Origin: an uncultured Paracoccaceae bacterium
GTDB lineage: Bacteria; Pseudomonadota; Alphaproteobacteria; Rhodobacterales; Rhodobacteraceae
Reading direction: 5' to 3'
Assembly: GCA_947494675.1 (NCBI GenBank)
Contig: CANLVP010000001.1
Span: forward strand, 1,364,001 to 1,428,000
DNA: 64,000 nt
A model generated the notes under the pieces. That model saw nothing but the letters and a program-made list of their open reading frames with translations. It ran no database searches and was not told where the DNA came from. Below are positions 8,926-17,068 of this stretch, piece by piece (position 1 is the stretch's first letter; the number at the start of each line of letters is the position of its first letter). Made by a program: the position numbers and the translations under genes.

Positions 8926-9083
8926 GGTGCAGGCAGTGCGCGACGCCGCCTGCACCATCAGCCATCGGGCCACCCTCCCTGGTGGGTCCGGTCACGGGGG
9001 GCGCTCTGGTGCACCCCAGTTCCCTTCCTGTTGGCTACAGGAACGCGCGTCGCAACATGAGGTCCCCCTCAGGTTGCGACGCG
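8926..9083 (+). terminator. Series of four hairpins at the 3' end of the puf operon
   Basis: Four inverted repeats follow pufX: a 9-bp stem (8926-8934/8948-8956), a 5-bp stem (8970-8974/8981-8985), a 7-bp stem (9025-9031/9037-9043) and a compound 11+5 bp stem (9046-9056/9073-9083 with 9058-9062/9067-9071). None is followed by a run of T, so they probably act as decay barriers or attenuators between the puf genes and dxs rather than simple intrinsic terminators. Confidence 0.65.
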
Positions 9084-9107
9084 TATCTGAATAGATCGGA
9101 GCATGTG

Positions 9108-11021
9108 ATGATCCCGACCCCCACACTCGACCGCGTCAACTATCCCGCAGACCTGCGCGCCATGACGGATGCAGAGCTTGCGACCGTGGCAGACGAGCTG
9201 CGTGCCGAAGTCATCGATGCCGTCTCAACCACCGGCGGGCACCTTGGGTCCAGCCTCGGGGTGGTGGAACTGGCCGTCGCGATCCACGCGGTCTTTGACA
9301 CGCCGCGCGACAAACTGGTCTGGGACGTGGGGCACCAATGCTATCCGCATAAGGTGCTGACCGGCCGCCGCGACCGCATGCGCACCCTCCGGCAAGAAGG
9401 TGGGCTATCGGGTTTCACCAAGCGCAGCGAATCCCCCTATGACCCCTTTGGTGCTGCGCATTCCTCAACTTCCATTTCTGCCGCCCTCGGCTTTACCGTG
9501 GGCCGCGACGAAGGCATGGACACCGGCGACGCGATTGCCGTGATCGGCGATGGGTCGATCAGCGCTGGCATGGCCTATGAGGCGATGAACAACGCCGGGG
9601 CCGAAGGCCGCCGCATGTTCGTGATCCTCAACGACAACGAGATGTCCATCGCCCCGCCGGTGGGGGCCATGTCGAAATACCTCTCCGGCCTCTACGCCTC
9701 GCCCTTGGGTGAAATGCAAAAGATGGCCGAAGGTTTTGAGGCGGCCTTGCCCGGCCCGTTTCGCGATCACGCCCGCCGCGCCCGACAACTGGTCACAGGG
9801 GCCGCCCCCGGCAATTCTGGCACGCTGTTTGAAGAGCTGGGCTTTTCCTATGTTGGCCCCATCGATGGCCACGATATGTCACAGCTTTTGCCTGTCCTGC
9901 GCGCCGCCCGCACCCGCGCCACGGGTCCCGTGCTGATCCACGTCTGCACCACCAAGGGCAAGGGCTTTGCCCCCGCCGAAGACGCCGCAGATCGCGGCCA
10001 TGGCGTCGGAAAATTCGACCCAATTACAGGCGAACAGCCCAAAAAGCGCCCCAACGCCCCCAGCTACACCAAGGTCTTTGGTGAGGCGCTGACGCAAGAG
10101 GCTGAACATGACCCCGCCGTGGTCGCCGTGACCGCTGCCATGCCCTCTGGCACCGGCGTTGACATCATGGCCAAACGCTTCGCCTCCCGCGTCTATGACG
10201 TGGGCATTGCCGAACAGCATGGTGTGACCTTTGCGGCGGGCATGGCGGCGTCTGGGCTCAAACCCTTCTGCGCGATCTACTCGACCTTCCTGCAACGCGG
10301 CTACGACCAGATCGTGCACGACGTTGCCTTGCAAAAACTGCCCGTGCGTTTCGCGATTGACCGGGCTGGCCTTGTGGGGGCCGACGGTCCGACCCACGCG
10401 GGTGCCTTTGACATCGGCTATCTTTCCGCCCTGCCCAACATGGTGGTCATGGCCGCCAGTGACGAGGCAGAGCTGATGCACATGGTCCGCACCGCCGCCG
10501 CCTATGACGATGGCCCTATCGCCTTTCGCTATCCCCGGGGTGAGGGCGAAGGCGTCTCCCTGCCCGAACGCGGCGAAGTGATCGAGATCGGCAAGGGCCG
10601 GATCGTGCAGGAAGGCTCTGACATTGCCCTGCTGTCCTTTGGCGCGCATCTTGGTGAATGCCGTAAAGCCGCTGAACTGCTGGAGGCGCAGGGGATCGAC
10701 GTTACCATCGCCGATGCGCGTTTCGCCAAACCGCTCGACCGCGATCTGATCCGTCAGTTGGTGCGCAATCACCGCGCGGTCATCACGATTGAACAAGGGT
10801 CCCAAGGTGGCTTTGGCGCAATGGTCCTGCATGACCTTGCCAATGACGGGTTGCTGGATGGCCGGTGCCAGTTACGCACCATGACCCTGCCGGATCGCTA
10901 TATCGACCACGCCGCCCCGGACGCGATGTATGCAGAGGCTGGCCTGACCGCCACCGACATCGCCGCGACGGCGCTCGAAGCCGCAGGCGTCGACATGACC
11001 CGCGTCTCGGCAAAGACCTGA
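9108..11021 (+). CDS. dxs: 1-deoxy-D-xylulose-5-phosphate synthase
   Basis: Thiamine-diphosphate enzyme joining pyruvate and glyceraldehyde 3-phosphate in the first step of the MEP isoprenoid pathway. It supplies precursors for carotenoids and the bacteriochlorophyll tail. The 637-residue length is normal. The thiamine/Mg motif is seen as [18 protein letters not shown] followed by NDNEMSIA, and the transketolase-like middle domain has [12 protein letters not shown]. The ATG at 9108 follows GGAG at 9098-9101; an in-frame start at 8982 would run through the puf hairpins and is not used. A dxs copy after pufX is also known in Rhodobacter. A second, housekeeping dxs may exist elsewhere. Confidence 0.95.
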   Translation: MIPTPTLDRVNYPADLRAMTDAELATVADELRAEVIDAVSTTGGHLGSSLGVVELAVAIHAVFDTPRDKLVWDVGHQCYPHKVLTGRRDRMRTLRQEGGLSGFTKRSESPYDPFGAAHSSTSISAALGFTVGRDEGMDTGDAIAVIGDGSISAGMAYEAMNNAGAEGRRMFVILNDNEMSIAPPVGAMSKYLSGLYASPLGEMQKMAEGFEAALPGPFRDHARRARQLVTGAAPGNSGTLFEELGFSYVGPIDGHDMSQLLPVLRAARTRATGPVLIHVCTTKGKGFAPAEDAADRGHGVGKFDPITGEQPKKRPNAPSYTKVFGEALTQEAEHDPAVVAVTAAMPSGTGVDIMAKRFASRVYDVGIAEQHGVTFAAGMAASGLKPFCAIYSTFLQRGYDQIVHDVALQKLPVRFAIDRAGLVGADGPTHAGAFDIGYLSALPNMVVMAASDEAELMHMVRTAAAYDDGPIAFRYPRGEGEGVSLPERGEVIEIGKGRIVQEGSDIALLSFGAHLGECRKAAELLEAQGIDVTIADARFAKPLDRDLIRQLVRNHRAVITIEQGSQGGFGAMVLHDLANDGLLDGRCQLRTMTLPDRYIDHAAPDAMYAEAGLTATDIAATALEAAGVDMTRVSAKT

Positions 11022-11035
11022 CCGCTCAGATGTAG

Positions 11036-11053
11036 GCCGGGGTTTACCCCGGC
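11036..11053. terminator. Hairpin between convergent dxs and idi
   Basis: 7-bp GC-rich stem GCCGGGG/CCCCGGC with a TTTA loop, 15 bases after the dxs stop and before the convergent end of idi. There is no strong T run on either side; it may act as a bidirectional transcript end. Confidence 0.55.
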
Positions 11054-11164
11054 GGTCCGTCGCACAGGGTTAACGCGCCTTAACACTCCCATGCATACGG
11101 GTTGTGCATCGGTTGTGCATGGTTTCTTTACAGGTTCTGTATGGTCGTTTCTGACCGCGCGGTG

Positions 11165-11698
11165 CTACCCGGTGCGGGCCATCTCACCCAGAATCGCGTC
11201 AGTGTGTTCGGCCAGATAAATCCGCAGCCACGGGGTGTAGTTTTCAGGGTGCCGCGCCACGTCAGCGGTCAGGTCATAGTAATTCACCCAGCGCACCGCC
11301 ATCACCTCTTCGGGGTTCAGGTCCAGCCTCAGATCATCAGGCGCTTCGGCCACGAAAATCTCAACCACTTCGTGTTCTGTCAGGCCATTTCCCACGTCCG
11401 CGCGGTATTCAACCTGATCGCGATGGGCAGGGTGCAACCCCTTGATCCCCAGCTCTTCATCCAGCCGCCGCACGGCGCATTTGGCCGGGTCTTCGTCCCA
11501 TTCAGGATGGGTGCAACAGGTGTTTGCCCAAAGGCCGGGCGTGTGATATTTGCCCATAGCGCGTTGTTGTATAAGCACTTTTCCACGGCTCATCACAAAG
11601 ACGCTGACCGCCAGATGGCGCAGCCCCTTTTGATGGGCCTCCAGCTTTTCCACCGGTTGCAACGTGCCATTGACCCAGGCCGGGATCATGATCGTCAT
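11165..11698 (-). CDS. idi: Isopentenyl-diphosphate delta-isomerase, type I
   Basis: Nudix-fold enzyme interconverting isopentenyl and dimethylallyl diphosphate. It has 177 residues. The catalytic cysteine region ANTCCTHP (about residues 58-65), the glutamate-bearing TEHEVVEIF, and the Nudix-like RRLDEELGI are visible. The ATG at 11698 overlaps the bchP stop (ATGA); a second in-frame ATG at 11689 is possible. It is the last gene of the bchG-transporter-bchP-idi operon, so precursor isomerisation is co-expressed with tail attachment and reduction. Confidence 0.93.
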   Translation of the reverse strand: MTIMIPAWVNGTLQPVEKLEAHQKGLRHLAVSVFVMSRGKVLIQQRAMGKYHTPGLWANTCCTHPEWDEDPAKCAVRRLDEELGIKGLHPAHRDQVEYRADVGNGLTEHEVVEIFVAEAPDDLRLDLNPEEVMAVRWVNYYDLTADVARHPENYTPWLRIYLAEHTDAILGEMARTG

Positions 11699-12882
11699 GT
11701 CCGCAGCACCGACACAAGGCCCGTCAGATGGGCAAGGTTTTTGATGCCGATTTTCAGATGCGCCATGGGCCGCGCCTTGACCAGTTTCTTGTTCATATAG
11801 GCCTCAAACGTCAGGCGTTGGACATCAATGTCGTGGCACAGGGACACGAACCTTTCGCGCCGTTCGTCCGACTTGTAATAGGCGTTTTGCATCGCGCCCA
11901 GCACCCGAAAGACCTGCTTATGCTCGCGCATAAAGAGCTTGCGGGCCAACTGCAAATCTTTCGCCCTGCCTGATGCCAATGTCGCCGCCGCCGCCGTCGC
12001 CGCAACCCGGCCCCCAACCATCGCATAATAGATGCCTTCGCCTGACGATGGGGCCACGACGCCAGCCGCGTCACCGGCAAGAACAACGTCCTTGCCGTTG
12101 TCCCATTTATCCAGCGGTTTCAGGGGGATAGGCGCGCCCTCTTTGCGGATTGTCTTACATTCTGACAGGCCTGCCGTGGCGCGCAGACTGGCGGTTGCTT
12201 CCTTCACATCGACGCTTTTGATCATCGAACCCATGCCGATGCTGGCCTGTCCGCCATGCGGGAAAATCCAGCCGTAAAAGTCGGGGCTGATCTCACCGTC
12301 ATAGATCACATCGCAGCGCTGCGGGTCGTAGGATTCCGTCCGCGCCGGGGCTTCGATAATTTCGTGATAGGCGATCACATAAGGAATCTTATCGCCCCCC
12401 GGCACTTCGGCCTTGGCGACGTTGGATCGGGCGCCATCGGCACCAATCACCAGCTTGGTGGTCAGGCGCTGGGGGTTGCCGGAAATCTTGTCGCGGAACA
12501 CCACATGGGTGCCCTCCGCATCCCGCTCAATCGCCGTGAATGTGCCGGTATATCGATGCGCCCCGGCATCTACGGCACGTTGCCGTAGGTAGGGGTCAAA
12601 ATGTTCACGATCCACCATGCCAACATAGCCGTTTTCAATCGGAATATCGACGTGCCGCTGTGTGGGTGAGATCATCCGCGCGGTGTTCACCTTGGCCACA
12701 ATCTGGCTGTCGGGAATGAAGAAATCCGCGATCAGCCGGGGTGGCACGGCTCCGCCACAAGGCTTGATCCGCCCGTCCCGGTCGAGCATTGCGACAGAGT
12801 GGCCGGAACGGACGAGGTCCTCGGCAGCGGTCGCACCTGCCGGGCCACCGCCCACAACAACAACGTCATAAATCATGGTCAT
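11695..12882 (-). CDS. bchP: Geranylgeranyl reductase BchP
   Basis: Flavoprotein that reduces the geranylgeranyl tail of bacteriochlorophyll to phytyl. It has 395 residues. The N-terminal FAD-binding motif is VVVVGGGPAGATAAEDL, and the second FAD block is DVVLAGDAAGVVAPSSGEG. A conserved KPCGGAVPP segment is present near residue 40. It overlaps its neighbours by four bases on each side, consistent with one operon driven from the bchG promoter. An ATG at 12876 is an alternative start. Confidence 0.95.
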   Translation of the reverse strand: MTMIYDVVVVGGGPAGATAAEDLVRSGHSVAMLDRDGRIKPCGGAVPPRLIADFFIPDSQIVAKVNTARMISPTQRHVDIPIENGYVGMVDREHFDPYLRQRAVDAGAHRYTGTFTAIERDAEGTHVVFRDKISGNPQRLTTKLVIGADGARSNVAKAEVPGGDKIPYVIAYHEIIEAPARTESYDPQRCDVIYDGEISPDFYGWIFPHGGQASIGMGSMIKSVDVKEATASLRATAGLSECKTIRKEGAPIPLKPLDKWDNGKDVVLAGDAAGVVAPSSGEGIYYAMVGGRVAATAAAATLASGRAKDLQLARKLFMREHKQVFRVLGAMQNAYYKSDERRERFVSLCHDIDVQRLTFEAYMNKKLVKARPMAHLKIGIKNLAHLTGLVSVLRT

Positions 12883-14159
12883 TCTCCCGGAACCATATGG
12901 GCGGGCGCGACGCGCCGGTCCATGATTTTGGCGGCCATCAGGGTGGCCGCGATAAAGAGGAAGGCCTCAAAAATGAAAACACTGCCAAAGGCTTGCGTGT
13001 CGGTAAAGCTGAGCCGCATGAGGTCAACCATGGCCGCCCCAACCAGCCCACCAAAGCCAGCGGCGATGGCCTGAGCAGCACCCCAAAGCCCCATACGGGT
13101 GCCTTCGCGCCGTTCGCGGCCCTGTCCGGCCAGCGCCATCATAGACCCGATGGCGGCCACGGCGAACATGCCGTTAAAGAACCCAAGGCCGACCACAGCG
13201 GGCATGAGCGGCGCGCCGGGGCCGATGGGACCCAACAGCGTGATCACGCCAAGGGCGGCGGCAGAGCCAAGGCAGCCTGCCATGACCCAATTGCGCAACG
13301 CGCCGATTTTGAAGCCCGTGGCCATGATGCCAACCGTCAGCATGCCGATGAAAACGCCGCCGTTTTGCGCGCCGGAGAGCGACGTGGATTCCCCCGGCGT
13401 AAAGGCAAAGACGAGGCCTGCGTAGGGTTCCAGGATCAGCTCCTGCATGAAGTAGGCGGTCATCGACAGGAACACAAAAAGGGTGAAGTTGCGGGCGCGG
13501 CGTTCGGACCAGACCTCTGCCAGACCTTCGCGGAAGGGGGTCGGATCGGGTTCGTTCACAGCGATCAGCCCGCGTTCGATCCGCCAGACCGCAAGGCAGG
13601 TCAGGGCGACAGCAGCGCTGACCACAATGGCCACAATGCGGATCAAGAGGGCCGGGGTGTAGGGATCCAGCATCGCCCCGACGACACCAGCGGTGACAGC
13701 GATGCCAAAGATCATCATCAACCACGTGATTGTGGCGGCTGCGGCGCGACGATGCGGCGCGGTGGTGGTGGCAAGCAGCGCCAGAAGCGAGGTGCCAGAG
13801 GCCCCGACTCCAAGGCCAATGAGCGCATAGGCCACGACAGAGACGGCCATGCCAAGCGCGAATGAGCTGGCAAGTAGCAGCACGCCAAAAGCGGCCAAAA
13901 GCGCGCCAGCAGCAAGGGCCACCATGCCGCCAATGATCCATTTCGTACGATGCCCGCCCGCGTCAGAGGCGAAGCCCCAATGCGGGCGCGTCATCTGAAT
14001 GCCGTAGTGCAGCGCCACCAATGCGCCGGGCAGCACGGCGGGCAGGGCGAGTTCGACGACCATCAGCCGGTTGAGGGTCGAAGTGGTCAGAACCACGATG
14101 GCACCCAATGCCATTTGCACCAGACCAAGGCGGACAATTTGGAACCAGGAGAGGGTCAT
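12879..14159 (-). CDS. PucC/BCD-family membrane transporter (Bch2/ORF428 type)
   Basis: 426-residue major-facilitator-type membrane protein of the BCD/PucC family, with about twelve hydrophobic segments. It starts MTLSWFQIVRLGLVQMALG and contains LHYGIQMTRPHWGFASDAGG, both typical of the family. Members act in assembly of light-harvesting complexes, probably in pigment delivery. Its place between bchG and bchP matches ORF428/bch2 of Rhodobacter rather than pucC (beside pucBA) or lhaA (beside puhA). The exact substrate is unknown for the family. Confidence 0.88.
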   Translation of the reverse strand: MTLSWFQIVRLGLVQMALGAIVVLTTSTLNRLMVVELALPAVLPGALVALHYGIQMTRPHWGFASDAGGHRTKWIIGGMVALAAGALLAAFGVLLLASSFALGMAVSVVAYALIGLGVGASGTSLLALLATTTAPHRRAAAATITWLMMIFGIAVTAGVVGAMLDPYTPALLIRIVAIVVSAAVALTCLAVWRIERGLIAVNEPDPTPFREGLAEVWSERRARNFTLFVFLSMTAYFMQELILEPYAGLVFAFTPGESTSLSGAQNGGVFIGMLTVGIMATGFKIGALRNWVMAGCLGSAAALGVITLLGPIGPGAPLMPAVVGLGFFNGMFAVAAIGSMMALAGQGRERREGTRMGLWGAAQAIAAGFGGLVGAAMVDLMRLSFTDTQAFGSVFIFEAFLFIAATLMAAKIMDRRVAPAHMVPGE

Positions 14160-15061
14160 AGCAGCCCCTTCAATGCAAAGGCGGCGACCATCATGCCGCT
14201 GATATAAAGGACGATGCCGGTGCCGTTATACCAAGGGGCGCGGCCCTTCGGGTCACGCAGCAACACACGCATCGCGGCGACTTGGGCAAGGATCAGCGCG
14301 CCGATGATCAGGCTGTGCCAAGGCTTGTCCCAAAGGATCAGCAGGGCGGTGACGGCCATTTGCGGCACCAGCATGATCCAGCAGGCGACGCGAGCCGCAC
14401 GCGCGGGGCCGAGGGTCACGGGCAAGGAGTTTACGCCCGTTTGCCGGTCGCCTTCCAACGCTTTGAAGTCGTTCAGGGTCATGATGCCATGGGCACCGAT
14501 CCCGTATAGCAGCGCGATCAAAAGGACCTCTGCCCGTGGTGCGCCTGCGGACAGGACAGCGGCCCCAGTGATCCATGGCAAGGTCTCATAGGACAGGCCA
14601 ACAAGGCCCGGGCCCCACCAACCGGATGTCTTCAGGCGCACGGGTTCGGCCGAATAGGCCCAGGCGGCGGCGACACCCAGACAGGTGGCGACAAATCCCC
14701 ATGTGCCCAACTGCCAGCCCACGAAGAGCGACAGCACCGACATTGCCAGTGCGATCCACAATCCCCAACGTCCGGGGATGCGGCCCGAGGGGATTGGGCG
14801 GTCGGGTTCATTGATGGCGTCCACGTGACGGTCACACCAATCGTTCGCCGCTTGTGACATGCCGCAGACGATGGGACCTGCAAGGATGACGCCAAGGATC
14901 ACCAGCATCCATTGCCCTGTCGGCGACGCGCCCGAGGACACCGCGCCGCACAGATAGGCCCACATCGGGGGAAACCATGTCACGGGTTTGATCAGCCGCA
15001 GCGCGGCGCGCGGCTCTGGCCAGCGACGGGAAACGGGGGGCAGATCGGAGGTGACACTCAT
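14156..15061 (-). CDS. bchG: Bacteriochlorophyll synthase BchG
   Basis: UbiA-family prenyltransferase attaching geranylgeranyl diphosphate to bacteriochlorophyllide a in the membrane. The start is taken at 15061 (MSVTSDLPPVSRRWPEP), giving 301 residues. The longer frame to 15160 would run through two PpsR palindromes and is rejected. The aspartate motif for the prenyl diphosphate is visible as NDWCDRHVDAINEPDRP, and a second block as LNDFKALEGDRQTG. It is the first gene of a four-gene operon with a PpsR-type promoter immediately upstream. Confidence 0.94.
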   Translation of the reverse strand: MSVTSDLPPVSRRWPEPRAALRLIKPVTWFPPMWAYLCGAVSSGASPTGQWMLVILGVILAGPIVCGMSQAANDWCDRHVDAINEPDRPIPSGRIPGRWGLWIALAMSVLSLFVGWQLGTWGFVATCLGVAAAWAYSAEPVRLKTSGWWGPGLVGLSYETLPWITGAAVLSAGAPRAEVLLIALLYGIGAHGIMTLNDFKALEGDRQTGVNSLPVTLGPARAARVACWIMLVPQMAVTALLILWDKPWHSLIIGALILAQVAAMRVLLRDPKGRAPWYNGTGIVLYISGMMVAAFALKGLL

Positions 15062-15064
15062 ACA

Positions 15065-15082
15065 TGTCAGTCTAGGTGGACA
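15065..15082. promoter_or_regulatory. PpsR/CrtJ-type palindrome covering the bchG -10
   Basis: TGT-N12-ACA, four bases from the bchG start codon. Read on the minus strand it ends in TAGACTGACA, the same ten bases as the -10-containing palindrome before bchC. The likely -10 TAGACT is at 15069-15074, with a weak -35 (TTGCCG) at 15093-15098. Confidence 0.7.
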
Positions 15083-15099
15083 ACAAGAGAGTCGGCAAG

Positions 15100-15117
15100 T
15101 GTAAACTTTGACTGACA
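15100..15117. promoter_or_regulatory. Second PpsR/CrtJ-type palindrome before bchG
   Basis: TGT-N12-ACA located 17 bases upstream of the -10-overlapping site with respect to bchG. The pair suits cooperative repressor binding. It lies between the divergent bchG and the ThuA-like gene, so an effect on the latter cannot be excluded. Confidence 0.7.
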
Positions 15118-15227
15118 GATGCGACAAATCGGGGCATTTCCGGCCTTGGAAAAGGGGCAACTTTGGCCCGTTGCTTTGGCTGGCAACCTATGCAAACTGG
15201 CTTCCAAAGCGTTTTGGGAGTCGAAAA

Positions 15228-16013
15228 ATGCCGATTAGAGCCGTGGTCTGGGGCGAAAACGTCCATGAGCAGACAAACAAGGTCGTGTCCGACCTTTATC
15301 CCGGTGGAATGCACCAAACGATTGCCGATTGCCTGAATGGGGTAGAGGGGATCACGGCGACAACGGCCACGTTGCAGGACCCAGAGCACGGGATCACCAA
15401 AGAGCGGCTTGCCGAAACCGACGTGCTGTTGTGGTGGGGCCATGCCGCACACGGTGACGTGTCCGACGAAGTGACAGAGCGTGTGGTTGAGGCGGTGTGG
15501 TCTGGCATGGGCTTTATCGCGCTGCATTCGTCGCATTTTGCCAAGCCATTCAAGCGGCTGATGGGGTCCTCGTGCAACCTGACCTGGCGCGAAGCGGGCG
15601 AGCGGGAACGACTTTGGCTGACCAGCCGCAACCACCCGATTGCCGCAGGCTTGCCTGACCATTTCGAGCTTGAGAATGAAGAGATGTATGGCGAGCCTTT
15701 CGGCGTGCCGGAACCGCTTGAGACCGTCTTTGTCAGCTGGTTTCAGGGGGGCGAGGTGTTTCGGTCCGGCCTGACTTACAAACGCGGGGCGGGGAACATC
15801 TTTTACTTCCGTCCGGGGCACGAGACCTATCCGACCTATCACGATGCCAATGTGCAGACGGTGCTGCGCAATGCGGTGAAATGGGCGCATAACCCGGCGG
15901 CGCGCATTGCCGATCCCAATGATGCGCCCAACGTGCCGGTGACAGAGGCGCTGGAGCCGATTGAGGAACGCGGGCCGCGCCTGCACCAAGACGGTGAAGA
16001 GGGTTTCCGGTGA
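15228..16013 (+). CDS. ThuA-like domain protein
   Basis: 261-residue protein of the ThuA (trehalose-utilisation) family, a class I glutamine-amidotransferase-like fold. It begins MPIRAVVWGENVHEQTNKVV and contains VLLWWGHAAHGDVSD and GFIALHSSHFAKPF. Family members occur in sugar catabolic operons but their biochemistry is poorly defined. The start at 15228 follows GGGAG (15214-15218); the open frame extends upstream to 15108 but without a ribosome site. It overlaps the next gene by four bases (GTGA), so the two are coupled. ThuA with a Gfo/Idh/MocA dehydrogenase is a common pair for oxidising sugars or inositol-like compounds. Confidence 0.85.
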   Translation: MPIRAVVWGENVHEQTNKVVSDLYPGGMHQTIADCLNGVEGITATTATLQDPEHGITKERLAETDVLLWWGHAAHGDVSDEVTERVVEAVWSGMGFIALHSSHFAKPFKRLMGSSCNLTWREAGERERLWLTSRNHPIAAGLPDHFELENEEMYGEPFGVPEPLETVFVSWFQGGEVFRSGLTYKRGAGNIFYFRPGHETYPTYHDANVQTVLRNAVKWAHNPAARIADPNDAPNVPVTEALEPIEERGPRLHQDGEEGFR

Positions 16014-17065
16014 GCGATATTCGTGTCTTGATCGTCGGCACCGGTGGCATGGCCAATGCCCACGCGGATGCCTATGCGGCGATGGATGGGGTCAAGATGG
16101 TGGGCGGTGTTGATACCGATCCGTCACAGCTTCATGAGTTCAACGCAAAGTTCGGCATCACCCATGGGTTTGACAGCGTCGCGGATGCCGTGGCCTGGGG
16201 TGAATTTGATGCGGTGTCCAATGTGACACCGGATGCTGTGCACTACCGGACGACTATGCCGCTGTTAGCGGCGGGCAAGCATGTGCTGTGTGAAAAGCCG
16301 CTCGCGCTGAACCACGCCGATGCGGCGGAGATGGCAGAGGCTGCGGCGGCGCAGGGCGTGGTGAACATGGTGAACCTGACTTACCGCAACGTGCCTGCGG
16401 TGACAGAGGCCGCGCGTCTGGTGGAAAGCGGCATGATCGGTGAGGTCCGCCATTTTGAGGCGTCATATCTGCAAAGCTGGCTGACCCAGGCCGCTTGGGG
16501 GGACTGGAAGACGGAAAGCCAATGGCTGTGGCGGCTGTCCACCAAGCATGGCTCGATGGGGGTCTTGGGGGATGTGGGGGTCCATATCCTTGATTTCGCC
16601 AGTCTGGTTGCGGGTGCTGATGCCGCGCGCGTGTCGTCGCGCCTGACCACGTTTCACAAGGCACCGGGCGACGTCATTGGGGAATATCCGCTGGACGCCA
16701 ATGACAGCATGACGATGCAGGTTGCGCTGACCAATGGTGCGGTTGGGGTGATCCACGCCAGTCGTTTGGCCAGCGGGCATATCAACGATCTGCGCTTGCG
16801 GGTCTTTGGCACAAAGGGCGGGATCGATGTGCGGTTTGAGGATAACCAAAGCATCCTGCGCCTTTGCCCGGAGGCGGATTTACAGACCGGTGCGTGGCAC
16901 AACATGCCCGTCCCGCCGGTTGAGACGAACTACACGCGCTTTATTGCCGCGATCCGAGAGGGCCGTCAGGTGAAGCCCGATTTCGTCCGTGGTGCAAAAC
17001 TGCAAAAGGCGCTGGATGCCGCGGTGACTTCGGATGGCAACAACTGCGTGGATGTGCTTGTTTAA
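16010..17065 (+). CDS. Gfo/Idh/MocA-family oxidoreductase
   Basis: 351-residue NAD(P)-dependent sugar or cyclitol dehydrogenase. The N-terminal Rossmann motif is VLIVGTGGMANAHADAY, and the family hallmark CEKPLALN lies near residue 94, with the lysine expected in catalysis. The start is GTG at 16010, overlapping the ThuA-like stop. The substrate cannot be inferred. A GT4 glycosyltransferase gene starts three bases after its stop, so these three genes probably form one transcript. Confidence 0.88.
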   Translation: MSDIRVLIVGTGGMANAHADAYAAMDGVKMVGGVDTDPSQLHEFNAKFGITHGFDSVADAVAWGEFDAVSNVTPDAVHYRTTMPLLAAGKHVLCEKPLALNHADAAEMAEAAAAQGVVNMVNLTYRNVPAVTEAARLVESGMIGEVRHFEASYLQSWLTQAAWGDWKTESQWLWRLSTKHGSMGVLGDVGVHILDFASLVAGADAARVSSRLTTFHKAPGDVIGEYPLDANDSMTMQVALTNGAVGVIHASRLASGHINDLRLRVFGTKGGIDVRFEDNQSILRLCPEADLQTGAWHNMPVPPVETNYTRFIAAIREGRQVKPDFVRGAKLQKALDAAVTSDGNNCVDVLV

Positions 17066-17068
17066 GGC

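Noticed and set aside
8982-9107. Upstream-extended start for dxs
   Set aside because: The extension passes through three puf hairpins and lacks family similarity. The ATG at 9108 has GGAG in front.
9879-10832. 317-codon minus-strand ORF
   Set aside because: Antisense shadow of dxs.
11070-11084. TTAA-N6-TTAAC between dxs and idi resembling a CtrA site
   Set aside because: The half-site spacing is six, not seven, and it lies in a convergent 3' region where a CtrA operator would be unexpected.
11100-11120. Direct repeat GGTTGTGCAT (two copies, 11-base period)
   Set aside because: Only two short copies in a convergent spacer; no CRISPR or iteron array.
12789-13865. 358-codon plus-strand ORF
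   Set aside because: It is antisense to the well-supported PucC-like transporter gene. Its translation is Gly/His/Arg-rich with no domain, a GC-driven shadow.
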